A stretch of DNA of 64,000 nucleotides from Flavisolibacter longurius (GCA_013327885.1 JABUMY010000007.1:1-64000); one strand, 5' to 3'. Counted from the stretch's first letter, positions 16,182-26,504 are shown. Translations and numbers: made by a program. Notes: generated by a model from the letters alone, not told the origin.

Positions 16182-17099
16182 ATGAAGCGATTCAGTGCCG
16201 TATTCAATTTTACCGGTGGAATGGTAGTTGCTTTTCTGCTCCTTTCACAATTGGCCTTTAAAGGCAATGCCAACAATAAAACCAACGCTGAAAGGATTAC
16301 GGCAGAATGGCGGGCACCGGCCATTCCGCAGCAGCTTTCCTTTGCTGGTGAAGCCGTGCCGCTCGACCGCTGGGATGTGCGTGAACGCTTCGACCGCGAA
16401 CTGATGATAAACTCCTATGCAACCGCCAATATCCTCTACCTCTTAAAGCTTAGCCATCGGTATTTCCCGGTTATCTCCGAACGGTTAAAGGCCAATGGTG
16501 TTCCCGACGATTTTAAATACCTGTGCATTGCCGAAAGCAACCTGCAAAGCGGGGCCAGGTCGAGCGTTGGTGCGGTGGGTTTTTGGCAGTTTATGAGTTA
16601 TACCGCACCGGGTTTTGGATTGGAAACGACGTCGAACGTTGACGAACGTATGGACCTTGTGCAGTCTACCGACGCTGCCGCCAAATACTTAAAGCAGGCT
16701 TACGATAAGTTTGGCAACTGGACGGCTGCTGCCGCATCGTTCAACTGCGGACAAGGTGGTTACAACAAGCAGGCGACGTTTCAGCGCACCAAGCATTATT
16801 ATGACCTGCAGCTTCCGGAAGAAACCAATCGCTATATTTTCCGCATACTTGCCTTCAAGCACATTTTGGAAAATGCCGATGCGCTTGGCTATAAAATAAC
16901 AGATGACGAAAAGTACGAGGAGATCCCCTCCCGGTCGGTAACGGTGACGGCAACCATTTCCAACCTCGCCGATTTTGCCCTGCAGAATGGAACAACCTAC
17001 AAGATCCTCCGGCTGATGAATCCCTGGCTCAGGGGACAATCGTTGCCCGTAGGGAAGGGTAAGTCTTACGTGCTGAAGCTGCCTGCGCAATCATCCTAA
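16182..17099 (+). CDS. Membrane-anchored lytic transglycosylase (SLT domain, MltD-like)
   Basis: 305 residues. Residues 10-27 form a signal or anchor segment. The SLT domain (about 100-240) has catalytic Glu118 in CIAESNLQSGARS, then GFWQFMSYTAPGFGL, and the AAAASFNCGQGGYN stretch that forms the sugar-binding groove. It cleaves peptidoglycan between MurNAc and GlcNAc, leaving 1,6-anhydroMurNAc ends. Residues about 265-300 (VTATISNLADFALQNGTTYKILRLMNPWL) resemble a single LysM-like region, degenerate. It is followed 51 bases later by the fatty acid hydroxylase gene and may share its transcript. Confidence 0.9.
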   Translation: MKRFSAVFNFTGGMVVAFLLLSQLAFKGNANNKTNAERITAEWRAPAIPQQLSFAGEAVPLDRWDVRERFDRELMINSYATANILYLLKLSHRYFPVISERLKANGVPDDFKYLCIAESNLQSGARSSVGAVGFWQFMSYTAPGFGLETTSNVDERMDLVQSTDAAAKYLKQAYDKFGNWTAAAASFNCGQGGYNKQATFQRTKHYYDLQLPEETNRYIFRILAFKHILENADALGYKITDDEKYEEIPSRSVTVTATISNLADFALQNGTTYKILRLMNPWLRGQSLPVGKGKSYVLKLPAQSS

Positions 17100-17150
17100 C
17101 GAACAATTAGCGGAATAAGATGTTACATTTATTCCGGAGAAAAACCCCGT

Positions 17151-17939
17151 ATGGAATTACCCGATCTGTCGCAGCCGCTTTGGTTTATCGTGGCCACGCT
17201 TGTAGTTTTTGCCGTTGTCATTGGACGCTATTTTTTGATAGCAGGTCTTTTCTATGCCGTTTTTTACAAATGGAACAGAGCCCGTTGGCAACAGCGGAAG
17301 ATCAACGAAAGGGACTACAAAGAAGGGCAGTTTCGCAAAGAAGTAGGATGGAGCATGCTCACGGCGGCCATCTTCGCCGTTTCCGGTGCGGCTATGGGTT
17401 TACTTTGGCAGAAAGGTTATACAAAGATCTATGATGACGTGCATGCTTACCCGCTCTGGTGGCTGCCTGTTAGCCTGCTGCTTGCGCTGCTTGTGCACGA
17501 AACTTATTATTACTGGCTGCACCGGTGGATGCACCATCCCAAGGTCTTTCGTGTTGTACACAAGGTGCACCACGACAGCAACATTACGTCGCCCTGGACA
17601 GCGTTTTCGTTTCATCCCCTGGAAGGACTGCTACAGGCGATCTTTCTCCCGGTAATGCTTCTCGTTCTGCCCATGCATTTGTATGTGCTGATCATCCATC
17701 TTACCATCATGACCTTTAGCAGTGTGATCAATCATCTTGACATTGAGGTGTATCCCAAAGGCTTCCACAAGAACTTCTTTGGCAGATGGCTGATCGGTGC
17801 CACGCACCATTCGCTGCACCACAAGCAATTCAAATACAACTACGGCCTGTATTTTACCTTTTGGGACATATGGAAAAAAACCGAAAGTCCTGTGTTTGAG
17901 AAGTTGTTTGAAGAGAAAACGGCGGGGAAAGCAGGTTGA
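17151..17939 (+). CDS. Fatty acid hydroxylase / sterol desaturase family membrane protein
   Basis: 262 residues with about four membrane segments and the di-iron histidine boxes of the family (PF04116): HETYYYWLHRWMHH starting at His116, HKVHHD at 137-142, and HHSLHH at 219-224. These residues bind two irons and hydroxylate or desaturate lipid substrates in the membrane. Bacterial members act on carotenoids or sphingolipid-type fatty acids; the substrate here is unknown. Its position next to a transglycosylase gives no clue. The stop lies directly against a repeat tract. Confidence 0.85.
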   Translation: MELPDLSQPLWFIVATLVVFAVVIGRYFLIAGLFYAVFYKWNRARWQQRKINERDYKEGQFRKEVGWSMLTAAIFAVSGAAMGLLWQKGYTKIYDDVHAYPLWWLPVSLLLALLVHETYYYWLHRWMHHPKVFRVVHKVHHDSNITSPWTAFSFHPLEGLLQAIFLPVMLLVLPMHLYVLIIHLTIMTFSSVINHLDIEVYPKGFHKNFFGRWLIGATHHSLHHKQFKYNYGLYFTFWDIWKKTESPVFEKLFEEKTAGKAG

Positions 17940-18010
17940 GATTGAGGTTTAGGTTTAGGTTGAGTAGTTGATAGGTTAATTGGTTTATAAGTTGAAAGGT
18001 AAAACGGTTA
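17938..18010. repeat. Reiterated-word tract after the hydroxylase gene
   Basis: Starts GAGATTGAGGTTTAGGTTTAGG and degrades into TTGATAGGTTAATTGG- and GGTAAAACGGTTAATG-type words. It shares AGGTTTAGGTT with the tract at 13186-13225. Another small tract (CACTCACCACTCACCACCTCACTC) sits at 18388-18415. The whole gap 17940-18407 holds no gene. Confidence 0.45.
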
Positions 18011-18170
18011 ATGAAAGTTTTTAGGTAGGATGTGATATCAATATAGCGGGGTCTTTCTGATAGATTGGAACCAACTACCGTTAGTAGATAAATGCCTCCA
18101 ATTGTTTTAGTCCAATTGATGTAAGAAAAGTAGATTGGCGACAATGACCCCGAACGAGTCTCCTGTTAAT

Positions 18171-18230
18171 AGCCCCGGGTGAAACCCGGGGGTAAGGAAA
18201 GACGAGAAATGCCCACAGCCCCGTAGGGGT
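18171..18230. repeat. REP-like twin hairpin element
   Basis: CCCCGGGT (18173-18180), loop GAA, ACCCGGGG (18184-18191) form a perfect 8-bp hairpin. About 28 bases later CCCC-GTA-GGGG forms a second one. GC-rich twin hairpins with a GGTGAAACC loop are common dispersed REP-type elements in Bacteroidota and other phyla. There is one copy in this window and no transposase next to it. Confidence 0.5.
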
Positions 18231-18300
18231 AGAACAGCAGCGCTAAAGAATAGAACAACACAACACTCCAGGAAAAAAAGGGCACAGTATTTCTCTTCTC

Positions 18301-18348
18301 AAATAAGTAAAGAGCCGGCTGCATTTGCAGCCGGCTCTTTACTTATTT
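18301..18348. terminator. Long perfect palindrome acting as bidirectional terminator
   Basis: Two perfectly complementary 23-base arms (18301-18323 and 18326-18348) are separated by two T. The core is GAGCCGGCTGCA / TGCAGCCGGCTC, and the outer part AAATAAGTAAA / TTTACTTATTT is AT-rich. It lies downstream of the SDR gene stop (minus strand) and can terminate in both directions. Confidence 0.7.
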
Positions 18349-18407
18349 ACTTCAGACTTATTACTTAGGACTTTGAACTCACGACCGACCACTCACCACT
18401 CACCACC

Positions 18408-19181
18408 TCACTCGTACAAATTCGCCGTGGTGGTTTCTACAAGTTTTTTCGGCAGGAGCCAGGATAAAAAGCTGCCGAGCTTATTCACTACGCCAACAAT
18501 TACTTCGGCTTTCTTTTTAAACATGCTTTCCACTGCCACTTTGCCTACCTGCTCCGGTGTCATGATCACTTTTTCCGCAGCCTTCATGGCTTTGGCACCA
18601 ACCTGCGCACGGGAATTAAATTCTGTATCCGTCGCGCCGGGACTGATACAGGTAACGCTGACAGAGGATTTGCGAAGCTCATGCCGCAAGCCTCTTGAGA
18701 AATAAAGCACCATAGCTTTGGACCCGGCATACAGGCTTAAAAACGGAACCGCCTGGTAGGCAGCCGATGACGCAATGTTCATGATATAAGCCTGCTTTTG
18801 CTTTTTAAGCTGCGGCAGAAAAAGGTAGGTCAATTGAACAAGCGCTGTACAGTTTACCTGCAACATGTTAACATGTTGTTCTAATGGGTAGCTCTCAAAA
18901 GCGCCACTCAGGCCATAGCCGGCATTGTTCACCAGTACAGATGTATCAAACGAATTCTCCGAAGCCCACTGAAACACTTCATTGGCTGCATTGGGTGCAG
19001 AAAGGTCCAGCGCCAAGTAGGCTACCTGTACGTTATGCTTTGCTTCGATCTCTTCGGAAACGGAATGTAAAAGGTCTTTGCTACGGGCCACAAGGGCCAG
19101 GTTATAACCTTTGGCGGCCAGGTCAAAGGCAATGGCTTTGCCAATGCCTTTGCTGGCGCCGGTTATCAATGCATATGACAT
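18408..19181 (-). CDS. Short-chain dehydrogenase/reductase (SDR)
   Basis: 257 residues, the classical SDR length. The NAD(P)-binding motif TGASKGIG is at residues 7-14, NNAG at 85-88, a catalytic Ser at 138 or 139, and Tyr151-x3-Lys155 in LYAGSK. The basic residue after the first strand (VARSKDL) suggests NADPH preference. The substrate is unknown; the sequence is of the broad DltE/YqjQ-like type. It starts 6 bases after the stop of the phytanoyl-CoA dioxygenase gene, so the two form an operon. Confidence 0.9.
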   Translation of the reverse strand: MSYALITGASKGIGKAIAFDLAAKGYNLALVARSKDLLHSVSEEIEAKHNVQVAYLALDLSAPNAANEVFQWASENSFDTSVLVNNAGYGLSGAFESYPLEQHVNMLQVNCTALVQLTYLFLPQLKKQKQAYIMNIASSAAYQAVPFLSLYAGSKAMVLYFSRGLRHELRKSSVSVTCISPGATDTEFNSRAQVGAKAMKAAEKVIMTPEQVGKVAVESMFKKKAEVIVGVVNKLGSFLSWLLPKKLVETTTANLYE

Positions 19182-19187
19182 GCAGGA

Positions 19188-20003
19188 TTAATTTTGTACG
19201 GTAGAGGCAAAACGGTGATAGAAAGGTGTTTTGCTGTTTTTGTCTTTTGGCATGTACTTGCCCGTTACCACGGGGAAATACATCACCCGGCGACGGCTCT
19301 TCTCACCAATGTAAGGTGATTTTTGAACGCGGTGCCACAGGCGGCCATCATGTACAGTAAGGTCACCGGCCTGGATATCAAAGCCAACCTCTTTTGGATC
19401 GGGCTTGTGATCGATAAAGTATTTTTTACCAAAGAGGAGACGCAGCATGCCTTGCTTGTGTGTGCCTGGGATAATGCGCAGGCCACCATTCTCAAACGGA
19501 ACCGTGTCCAGGTGCAAGCCCACGTTCAACATCGGCATGATCTTCTGGCCGAGGAAAAGGTCGCGGGGACTGTCGGTATGCCATCCCATTTGCGAGAAAG
19601 CACTGTCATCCGTACGAACATAGTTATTCAAAACAAGCCCGTCTTTTTCATCTTCACCGATACGGCCTTCGTAAGGTTTTACCAGGTCGAGAAGGGCCTT
19701 TAAGCGGTTGTCAGAAAGAAGTGATTTCAGTACAGGGCTATGTTGGGTTAAAAAACAAAGGCGCTGAATGCACTTGTTGCCGTTTTCATCTTTTCCAAAC
19801 TTCAGGGGAATTCCATTCACTTTGTCGATGCCAGAATCCAGCCATTCCTTTTCTATACGTTGGGTTTCAGCAATGATCTCTTTTACGTGTTCAGGCGTAA
19901 TAAAATTCCTGAACAGGATAGCGCCTTCCTTATCGAAAAATGCCAGTTGCTCTGCAGTCAATTTGGTTCCCAGTTCGTAGTAAGGAACAGTTAACTTTTT
20001 CAT
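19188..20003 (-). CDS. Phytanoyl-CoA dioxygenase (PhyH) family oxygenase
   Basis: 271 residues. An Fe(II)/2-oxoglutarate-dependent dioxygenase with the facial triad His142-x-Asp144 in GWHTDSP and a distal His in HDGRLWHR (His224, with His218 as the alternative). Arg residues in SRRRVMYF probably bind 2-oxoglutarate. GGLRIIPGTHKQG is the typical family stretch. The substrate is unknown; bacterial members hydroxylate lipids or small metabolites. Co-transcription with the SDR suggests hydroxylation followed by oxidation or reduction of the same compound, which is inference. Confidence 0.9.
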   Translation of the reverse strand: MKKLTVPYYELGTKLTAEQLAFFDKEGAILFRNFITPEHVKEIIAETQRIEKEWLDSGIDKVNGIPLKFGKDENGNKCIQRLCFLTQHSPVLKSLLSDNRLKALLDLVKPYEGRIGEDEKDGLVLNNYVRTDDSAFSQMGWHTDSPRDLFLGQKIMPMLNVGLHLDTVPFENGGLRIIPGTHKQGMLRLLFGKKYFIDHKPDPKEVGFDIQAGDLTVHDGRLWHRVQKSPYIGEKSRRRVMYFPVVTGKYMPKDKNSKTPFYHRFASTVQN

Positions 20004-20099
20004 GGTTGTAAGGTTTTATTGTTAACTGAATAGGTTTAAAAATAAATATTCTTTCAAAACTGTAAAGAAAAAGATATTTACAACCTACACAATCGGTTA

Positions 20100-20741
20100 T
20101 TAGTCAGATACCAGTTTTTTAGCGATGAAATAGCACAAAAATGCAAAAATAGGGGCCGCCAGTACATCAATGGTATAATGGATATGCTGTATCAGGATCA
20201 GTATGCCGATCATAATGCCACAAAGCAAGGCGATGGTCTTATCACGCTTTTGCTGAAAACAGTAAAAGAACAAAAACTGCCCGGCGGTGTGTCCTGAGTA
20301 AAAGAGATCCTTGGTGATAAACTCATCGCCATAAAATGAATTGCTCAGCGGGTCTACCAGCGGGATCAATCCCGGCGGTGCTTCCAGTGGTACCAGCGAA
20401 ATGGTGATATAACGAAAACAAAGATTAAAGCAAAACGCACAAAAAAACAGCAGGGCCAGGTGCGGGTTACGAATGCATTTGAGCAGCATCCAAAGCCCGG
20501 TACCCCAAAGCAGCACAAAAATACCCAACGATACATCGCGGGCCGGTATGGCTTCCAGTACCGGGTCGCTGATGGTGATGCCCTGCCTGGCCTCAATGAT
20601 CTGGAAAAAATAAGGGAGAACCGCAAGGCAAATCAAGCAACCACCAAATGAAACAAAGAACTTACGCCGGAAAGACGGGTCCTTTAATGACTGTAACCAA
20701 TTCTGCTGCTCTTTTGTCAAAGGTTTTATACTTACCTCCAT
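20100..20741 (-). CDS. PAP2-like (sphingomyelin-synthase-type) membrane phosphatase
   Basis: 213 residues from the ATG at 20741 ([13 protein letters not shown]); the frame is open 32 codons upstream, but that part is Arg-rich and unlike the family. About six membrane helices are visible. The PAP2_C motifs are present: [13 protein letters not shown] with the first His, and [12 protein letters not shown] with the second His and Asp. These form the phosphatase or phosphotransferase active site of sphingomyelin synthase-like enzymes. In Bacteroidota, which make sphingolipids, a lipid head-group role is plausible but unproven. Confidence 0.8.
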   Translation of the reverse strand: MEVSIKPLTKEQQNWLQSLKDPSFRRKFFVSFGGCLICLAVLPYFFQIIEARQGITISDPVLEAIPARDVSLGIFVLLWGTGLWMLLKCIRNPHLALLFFCAFCFNLCFRYITISLVPLEAPPGLIPLVDPLSNSFYGDEFITKDLFYSGHTAGQFLFFYCFQQKRDKTIALLCGIMIGILILIQHIHYTIDVLAAPIFAFLCYFIAKKLVSD

Positions 20742-20937
20742 TAACGGGTCAAAAATTGAGTTTGCGAAGATAGGTAATCGGCCGAAGCGGCATGAACGCA
20801 AACGCAGGAAGCGCCGTTTTTGGTGAAATTTTGACATTTCCGCAGGTTAAAAAAATGCTTTTGCAGCGCTATATTGCAAAGAATGCAGCCTTTCCTGCAA
20901 TTTTTTCCGTTTCTGCCGCCATGGCACAATCTTCGTT

Positions 20938-20945
20938 TACCTTTG
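20938..20945 (+). promoter_or_regulatory. -7 promoter box for groES-groEL
   Basis: TACCTTTG matches TAnnTTTG and lies 78 bases before the groES start. No CIRCE operator (TTAGCACTC-N9-GAGTGCTAA) is seen, so HrcA-type control is not supported here. Confidence 0.45.
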
Positions 20946-21023
20946 CCCGCCTTCACTGATCGGCATTTTGTCTGATCGTGCAGGCAAAACCTCAATTCAT
21001 TTAAACCAAAAAATCATACACGT

Positions 21024-21305
21024 ATGGCTAACAAAGTAAATGTTACCCCTCTGCACGACAGAGTGATTGTGAAACCCGCTGCAGCAGAAGAAAAAACTGC
21101 CGGTGGAATTATTATTCCGGACACTGCTAAAGAAAAGCCCCAACGCGGAACTGTTATCGCTGCGGGTCCTGGTAAAAAAGACGAGCCTGTAACGGTGAAA
21201 GAAGGCGATACGGTATTGTACGGCAAATATGCTGGTACTGAAATCTCCATCGAAGGCGAAGATTTCCTCATCATGCGGGAAAGCGACATCCTGGCGATCG
21301 TATAA
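21024..21305 (+). CDS. groES: Co-chaperonin GroES
   Basis: 93 residues, normal length. It forms the heptameric lid of the GroEL folding chamber. The N-terminal [10 protein letters not shown] strand, the mobile loop around [21 protein letters not shown], and [25 protein letters not shown] are all typical. It is followed by groEL 113 bases downstream on the same strand, with a repeat tract and no terminator between. Confidence 0.98.
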   Translation: MANKVNVTPLHDRVIVKPAAAEEKTAGGIIIPDTAKEKPQRGTVIAAGPGKKDEPVTVKEGDTVLYGKYAGTEISIEGEDFLIMRESDILAIV

Positions 21306-21308
21306 GAA

Positions 21309-21380
21309 AGGCGGCGAGCCTTGAGCTTCGAGCCATGAGCCAAAAAGCTCGCAGCTCTTAGCTAATAGCTCACAGCTTCC
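21309..21380. repeat. Reiterated-word tract between groES and groEL
   Basis: Words of GAGCTT/GAGCC type on the left (CTTGAGCTTCGAGCCATGAG) meet AGCTC-type complements on the right (AAGCTCGCAGCTC, TAGCTCACAGCTT). The same family, with the shared GCTCACAGCT, occurs 30 kb away at 51328-51421. It would be transcribed as a hairpin between the two chaperonin genes. Confidence 0.55.
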
Positions 21381-21415
21381 TCAAAACATTTTCAAACAAA
21401 AAAACAACAACATAG

Positions 21416-23059
<1,644 letters not shown>

Positions 23060-23098
23060 TTCCCCTCAGCAGAAATGCAAAAAGCAAATCTGCTTCGA

Positions 23099-23137
23099 TA
23101 AAAAAAGCCCCGCCAAATTTTGGTGGGGCTTTTTTCT
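23099..23137 (+). terminator. groESL terminator
   Basis: AAAAAAGCCCC (23101-23111) pairs with GGGGCTTTTTT (23125-23135) around a CCA/TGG extension; strong T-run. Confidence 0.9.
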
Positions 23138-23441
23138 GCACGCCAACGTGCCCAATATGCAAATTTTGTTTTAACTTGTAAGCATTCCATTTTCTTGTTT
23201 TTCCAGATAATTGTTATCCAGGCGAAATTCCGCCCGGCAATCCTGTCCTCCGGAAGCGAAAATTTTATCATCGTTTAAACCAATGGCCATGATCACAAAA
23301 TTTTTTAGCTGGATCAAAAGACGCTTTACCAAAGGAAATAAAAAAGCAAAAGAAGGCTTGAACGATAACCCTTTTTTGATACTGTGAGAAATGGTTTCCA
23401 TCAACCGGCAATAGCAAAAAACAATAGTCCTCAACAAAGGA

Positions 23442-23467
23442 GCCGCTCTGCACGAGCGGCTTTTTTG
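23442..23467 (+). terminator. Intrinsic terminator in the gap after groEL
   Basis: GCCGCT (23442-23447) pairs with AGCGGC (23455-23460), followed by six T. No gene is visible in 23138-23441, so it ends either an unseen small transcript or residual read-through. Confidence 0.7.
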
Positions 23468-23510
23468 TGGGCCACTGAACTGCGGATGAAAAAAATAGTT
23501 CGTGCCACGC

Positions 23511-23705
23511 TTGACAACATATCTTCAATTCGATATATTCGTATACCGGTACAAAATCCGATTCCTTTATTTACCTGTTAATCTTGCCGGAGAAGAACAA
23601 GGTATCCTTACCGGCAGGTATCTCCCGGTTTTGCGGAAGATTCGGGTGAAGCCAACGATGCGTAAATTTTTTTTAAAGCTCCCTTTTCACGGGAGCTTTT
23701 TTCGT
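23511..23705 (+). ncRNA. Candidate attenuated leader or small RNA with promoter and terminator
   Basis: TTG (23511-23513), 20 bases, then TATATTCG (23534-23541) give a Bacteroidota-type promoter with one mismatch. The predicted transcript starts near 23546. It has a GCCGG...CCGGC stem around 23586-23617 and meets an intrinsic terminator (AAAGCTCCC 23675-23683, GGGAGCTTT 23691-23699, T-run). The outer membrane protein gene starts 68 bases later and shows no clear promoter of its own. This could be a riboswitch- or attenuator-like leader, or a free small RNA of about 160 bases. No known RNA family is recognised. Confidence 0.35.
23675..23705 (+). terminator. Intrinsic terminator upstream of the outer membrane protein gene
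   Basis: A 9-bp perfect stem AAAGCTCCC / GGGAGCTTT with loop TTTTCAC and a T-run, placed 68 bases before the start codon at 23774. Confidence 0.85.
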
Positions 23706-23773
23706 GGTGACCAAACAACGGCTGTGGTTCTGGCAAGCCGTTTGCAAATTCATTCGTACTTAAAGACGACAAT

Positions 23774-24469
23774 ATGAAAATGAAAGTTTTATGCTTTGGC
23801 GCTGCTTTGTTGCTGGTAGGATTAACATCGAATGCGCAAAGGGGCCAGTTCCGTGCCGGGTTGAACCTCGCTAATGTTTCCGTTACCGATAACGGCCGGG
23901 TAGATGAGAGCAACCAGTTATCAACGTTTCAAATCGGTTTGCTGACGGAAATTCCGTTGGGTGGAAATTTCCTCGTATTGCAACCGGGTGTCCTCTACAC
24001 AAGCAAAGGCGCCAAGGTAGAACGGGGTACCGAAGGCAATGCCGGGTATTTTAAACAAACCTTTAACCCGCGTTATATCGAGGTGCCGCTGAACCTGGTG
24101 GTGAAGGCGCCGATTGGTACCAGCAGCCGCTTTTTTGTGGGTGCAGGTCCTTATGTAGCCGTAGGTGTGGGTGGTGATGCCCGCACAGAAGGTACAAGAG
24201 CGATTTTGGGCGATTACAGTTTTGAGCGGGATATTAAATTTTCTGATGATGACCCTACCACCTTCAATGAAGAAGAAGGCACAGGCCTGGGCGTTGTTCG
24301 TCGTTTTGATTACGGCCTGAACGGTTCGGCTGGTATCGAAGGCAAAAGCCTGATACTGGGTGTAAACTATGGTTACGGTCTTGCCAAATTGCAAAGCGGA
24401 ACAAACAGTGGTGAAGACAACAACAACAAGCACCGTGTGCTGAGCTTCACCCTTGGTTTCAAATTCTAA
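23774..24469 (+). CDS. Outer membrane beta-barrel protein (PorT/OMP_b-brl type)
   Basis: 231 residues with a signal peptide (MKMKVLCFGAALLLVGLTSNAQ) and alternating strands typical of the small barrel family: FRAGLNLANVSVTD, FQIGLLTEIPLGGNFLVLQPGVLYTSKGAK, RYIEVPLNLVVKAP, RFFVGAGPYVAVGVGG, and a C-terminal strand HRVLSFTLGFKF ending in Phe, as the barrel assembly machinery requires. The conserved 'evPLnl' strand is diagnostic for the Bacteroidota OMP_b-brl domains. Function is unknown. Its expression may depend on the leader-terminator just upstream. Confidence 0.85.
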   Translation: MKMKVLCFGAALLLVGLTSNAQRGQFRAGLNLANVSVTDNGRVDESNQLSTFQIGLLTEIPLGGNFLVLQPGVLYTSKGAKVERGTEGNAGYFKQTFNPRYIEVPLNLVVKAPIGTSSRFFVGAGPYVAVGVGGDARTEGTRAILGDYSFERDIKFSDDDPTTFNEEEGTGLGVVRRFDYGLNGSAGIEGKSLILGVNYGYGLAKLQSGTNSGEDNNNKHRVLSFTLGFKF

Positions 24470-24580
24470 TTCAATTTTGTATGCAATCGTTTACAGGTAT
24501 GCATAACCAAAAATTCTTCTGCAAGCGGATACGAGGAAATGTGTAAACCTGTATATGAACAAAAAATTTATCGAAACAGA

Positions 24581-24608
24581 AAAAGCCGTCTTTGGGACGG
24601 CTTTTTCA
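24581..24608 (+). terminator. Terminator of the outer membrane protein gene; rest of 24470-24735 has no gene
   Basis: AAAAGCCGTC (24581-24590) pairs with GACGGCTTTT (24596-24605), with loop TTTGG and T-run. A short tract of GCAGTTAGCGGTTATGG-like words follows at 24612-24665. Confidence 0.85.
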
Positions 24609-24611
24609 ATG

Positions 24612-24665
24612 CTTGCAGTTAGCGGTTATGGGTGGCAGTTAGTAGTGGTTAGTTTTAGTTTGCTG
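24612..24665. repeat. Short reiterated-word tract
   Basis: Variants of GCAGTTAG / GGTTAG are repeated (CAGTTAGCGGTTATGGGTGGCAGTTAGTAGTGG in pieces), of the same character as the other intergenic tracts. No complementary arm is obvious. Confidence 0.35.
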
Positions 24666-24735
24666 TTTTGCAAATGATGTAAAAGCAGTTATGTCTTTTA
24701 TCACTTCTTGCAAAAAAACATTGGTGTTTCCTGCC

Positions 24736-26385
24736 TTATTTTTTCACCAGGCGACCGTTACCCACAACCTGGGTTCCGTTTTGCAATTCAATGATGTAGA
24801 TGCCTGGCTGTAACTGCGCCGCTTCGGTCAGCCGGATGGTGTTGGTTCCGGCAACAATAGTGATTTGCTTTTGCATTACTTGTTGTCCGGCAACAGTCAG
24901 GATACGTACAGTCAGTTGTTCGCTTTTTGTTGCAGTGAACTGAACAGAAGCCATATCCTGCGCAGGGTTGGGGTAAACAGAGAAGCTGGTTGCGGCCACG
25001 GTATTTTGTTTGATGGCTTTGATTTCTGTAAACCGAACATCACCGTCAACAGCACTCTTTCCTTTGATGCGGTAATAGATCACACCCGCTTTGCTTGAAG
25101 CAACAGCATCGGTAAAGGTGTAGTGCTCTGAAGGATTGGCATTGTATGAGGCAACAGATGTAAAGTTGGCTTTGTCAAAGCTTTTTTCAACGATAAATGT
25201 CATACCGGCTTCGTACTGTGCCGACCAGGTAATAACCGGCTTGTCCTGCTTCATTCTTACGTCAAATGACAACCATCTCACAGGGAGAATAATAGCGGAA
25301 GGCATTCTGTAGCTGGCAGCACATCCGGCGTATGAAATATTAAGCGTATCGGGTTTGTCAAATGGACGGTACACCACGTTTGCATTGACAGTACCGTTCT
25401 GTGTATCAAAAATCTGGTTGCTCTTGGTGCGGCTTACATCAAAAACCTGGATCGTATCGGTGGTTGTGCCGGCAATACCGATGGTGCCACTGGTGATGCT
25501 ATTCCCGGAAATATAGTAACCGCCTGCCCCACTGATTGTTCCATAGTTAGTGAACTTTTGTGCTCTTACAACGGCGCCATCTGCGTTGCTGAACTTGGCT
25601 GAGCCATTGTTTACAAATGCATCCGCATCGGTACCGGTTCTGCCTACCCAAAGCAAACCGTTGTTGGTAAAGTTTGCATTGTTGGTGAAACCGGCATTGG
25701 TGATTTGCAGACACTCATTTGTAAAATAGCTTCCGGAAGAGATCTCTAATTTACCCTTTGGCTCAATGGCGCCTTTGTTAGAAACGGTAGCACCTGTCCA
25801 TACATATAGGTTGTTTACAAAAATGCGGTTTTCGTTACGGAGCATACCCCCGTCTATTGACATGTCACCGCTAATGGTAGCAATGCCTTTGTTGGTAAAA
25901 CTTGTGGTGGCGGCATAGAACCTGAAATGGCCGCCAACGGTAAACGTGCCGCTATTGAAAATCTCCGCGTTCTTCATCGTAAAATCGTTGCTGATGGTTG
26001 TGGTAGCCGTGGCCCGGTTTGTCAGGTACTGTTTGCCATCGTACATGCTAAAGCCGCTTTTTACGGTCAGTGTGCCGTAATTGTCCATGCTAAAGCCACT
26101 GTGTGTGCCCAGAAAGCCAAACTCGCAGGTACCATAGTTGATGATGGCCCCGGCGGGAGAATTCAGGCTGGATGGTTTAAAGGAAGCGCCGGCAGAAACA
26201 ATGATAACCGACCCGGTAGGGAAAGAGCCCACCTGGCCCTTAAAGGTTCCGGCAGTGATGCGTAATGTATCACCGTTTGCCAGGTTATAGTTGCGGGTTT
26301 CGCCTTCGTTGGTATAATTGGTGGGTTGCGCGGTTGCAAAAAAGCAGGATAGTAAAAACAACACGAGGGTAGAAGTAGTTTTCAT
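24736..26385 (-). CDS. Type IX-secreted surface protein with C-terminal sorting domain
   Basis: 549 residues from the ATG at 26385 (MKTTSTLVLFLLSCFFATAQ, a signal peptide); the frame opens 13 codons upstream without benefit. The body (about 25-380) is a low-complexity beta-helix-like series of Asn/Gly-rich units such as FTNNANFTNNGLLWVG and AVVSNKG-type turns. A region around 390-460 resembles a fibronectin-like fold. The end is a type A T9SS sorting domain: FSVYPNPAQDMASVQF, then QPGIYIIELQNG and a basic end GRLVKK, which directs export and surface attachment. Its ligand is unknown, perhaps adhesion. The operator-like repeats at 26505-26556 lie upstream. Confidence 0.85.
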   Translation of the reverse strand: MKTTSTLVLFLLSCFFATAQPTNYTNEGETRNYNLANGDTLRITAGTFKGQVGSFPTGSVIIVSAGASFKPSSLNSPAGAIINYGTCEFGFLGTHSGFSMDNYGTLTVKSGFSMYDGKQYLTNRATATTTISNDFTMKNAEIFNSGTFTVGGHFRFYAATTSFTNKGIATISGDMSIDGGMLRNENRIFVNNLYVWTGATVSNKGAIEPKGKLEISSGSYFTNECLQITNAGFTNNANFTNNGLLWVGRTGTDADAFVNNGSAKFSNADGAVVRAQKFTNYGTISGAGGYYISGNSITSGTIGIAGTTTDTIQVFDVSRTKSNQIFDTQNGTVNANVVYRPFDKPDTLNISYAGCAASYRMPSAIILPVRWLSFDVRMKQDKPVITWSAQYEAGMTFIVEKSFDKANFTSVASYNANPSEHYTFTDAVASSKAGVIYYRIKGKSAVDGDVRFTEIKAIKQNTVAATSFSVYPNPAQDMASVQFTATKSEQLTVRILTVAGQQVMQKQITIVAGTNTIRLTEAAQLQPGIYIIELQNGTQVVGNGRLVKK

Positions 26386-26504
26386 GTACGATAGTTTTGT
26401 TCGTGAAATACCGCCTGGCGGCATTAATTGGGTTCGGATTGAAAAAGATAAGTAGAACTGTAGTTTTCACTAAATGATTTCCCTTATCTGGTGCAAACAT
26501 ACCG

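Noticed and set aside
20742-20837. N-terminal extension of the PAP2-like phosphatase
   Set aside because: The extra 32 residues are Arg-rich and precede the family's usual start; the ATG at 20741 is more likely.
20880-21023. CIRCE heat-shock operator upstream of groES
   Set aside because: No TTAGCACTC-N9-GAGTGCTAA or close variant can be found.
23171-23437. An 88-codon minus-strand frame in the gap after groEL
   Set aside because: No family, no convincing start or promoter, and a plus-strand terminator sits at its upstream end; composition looks random.
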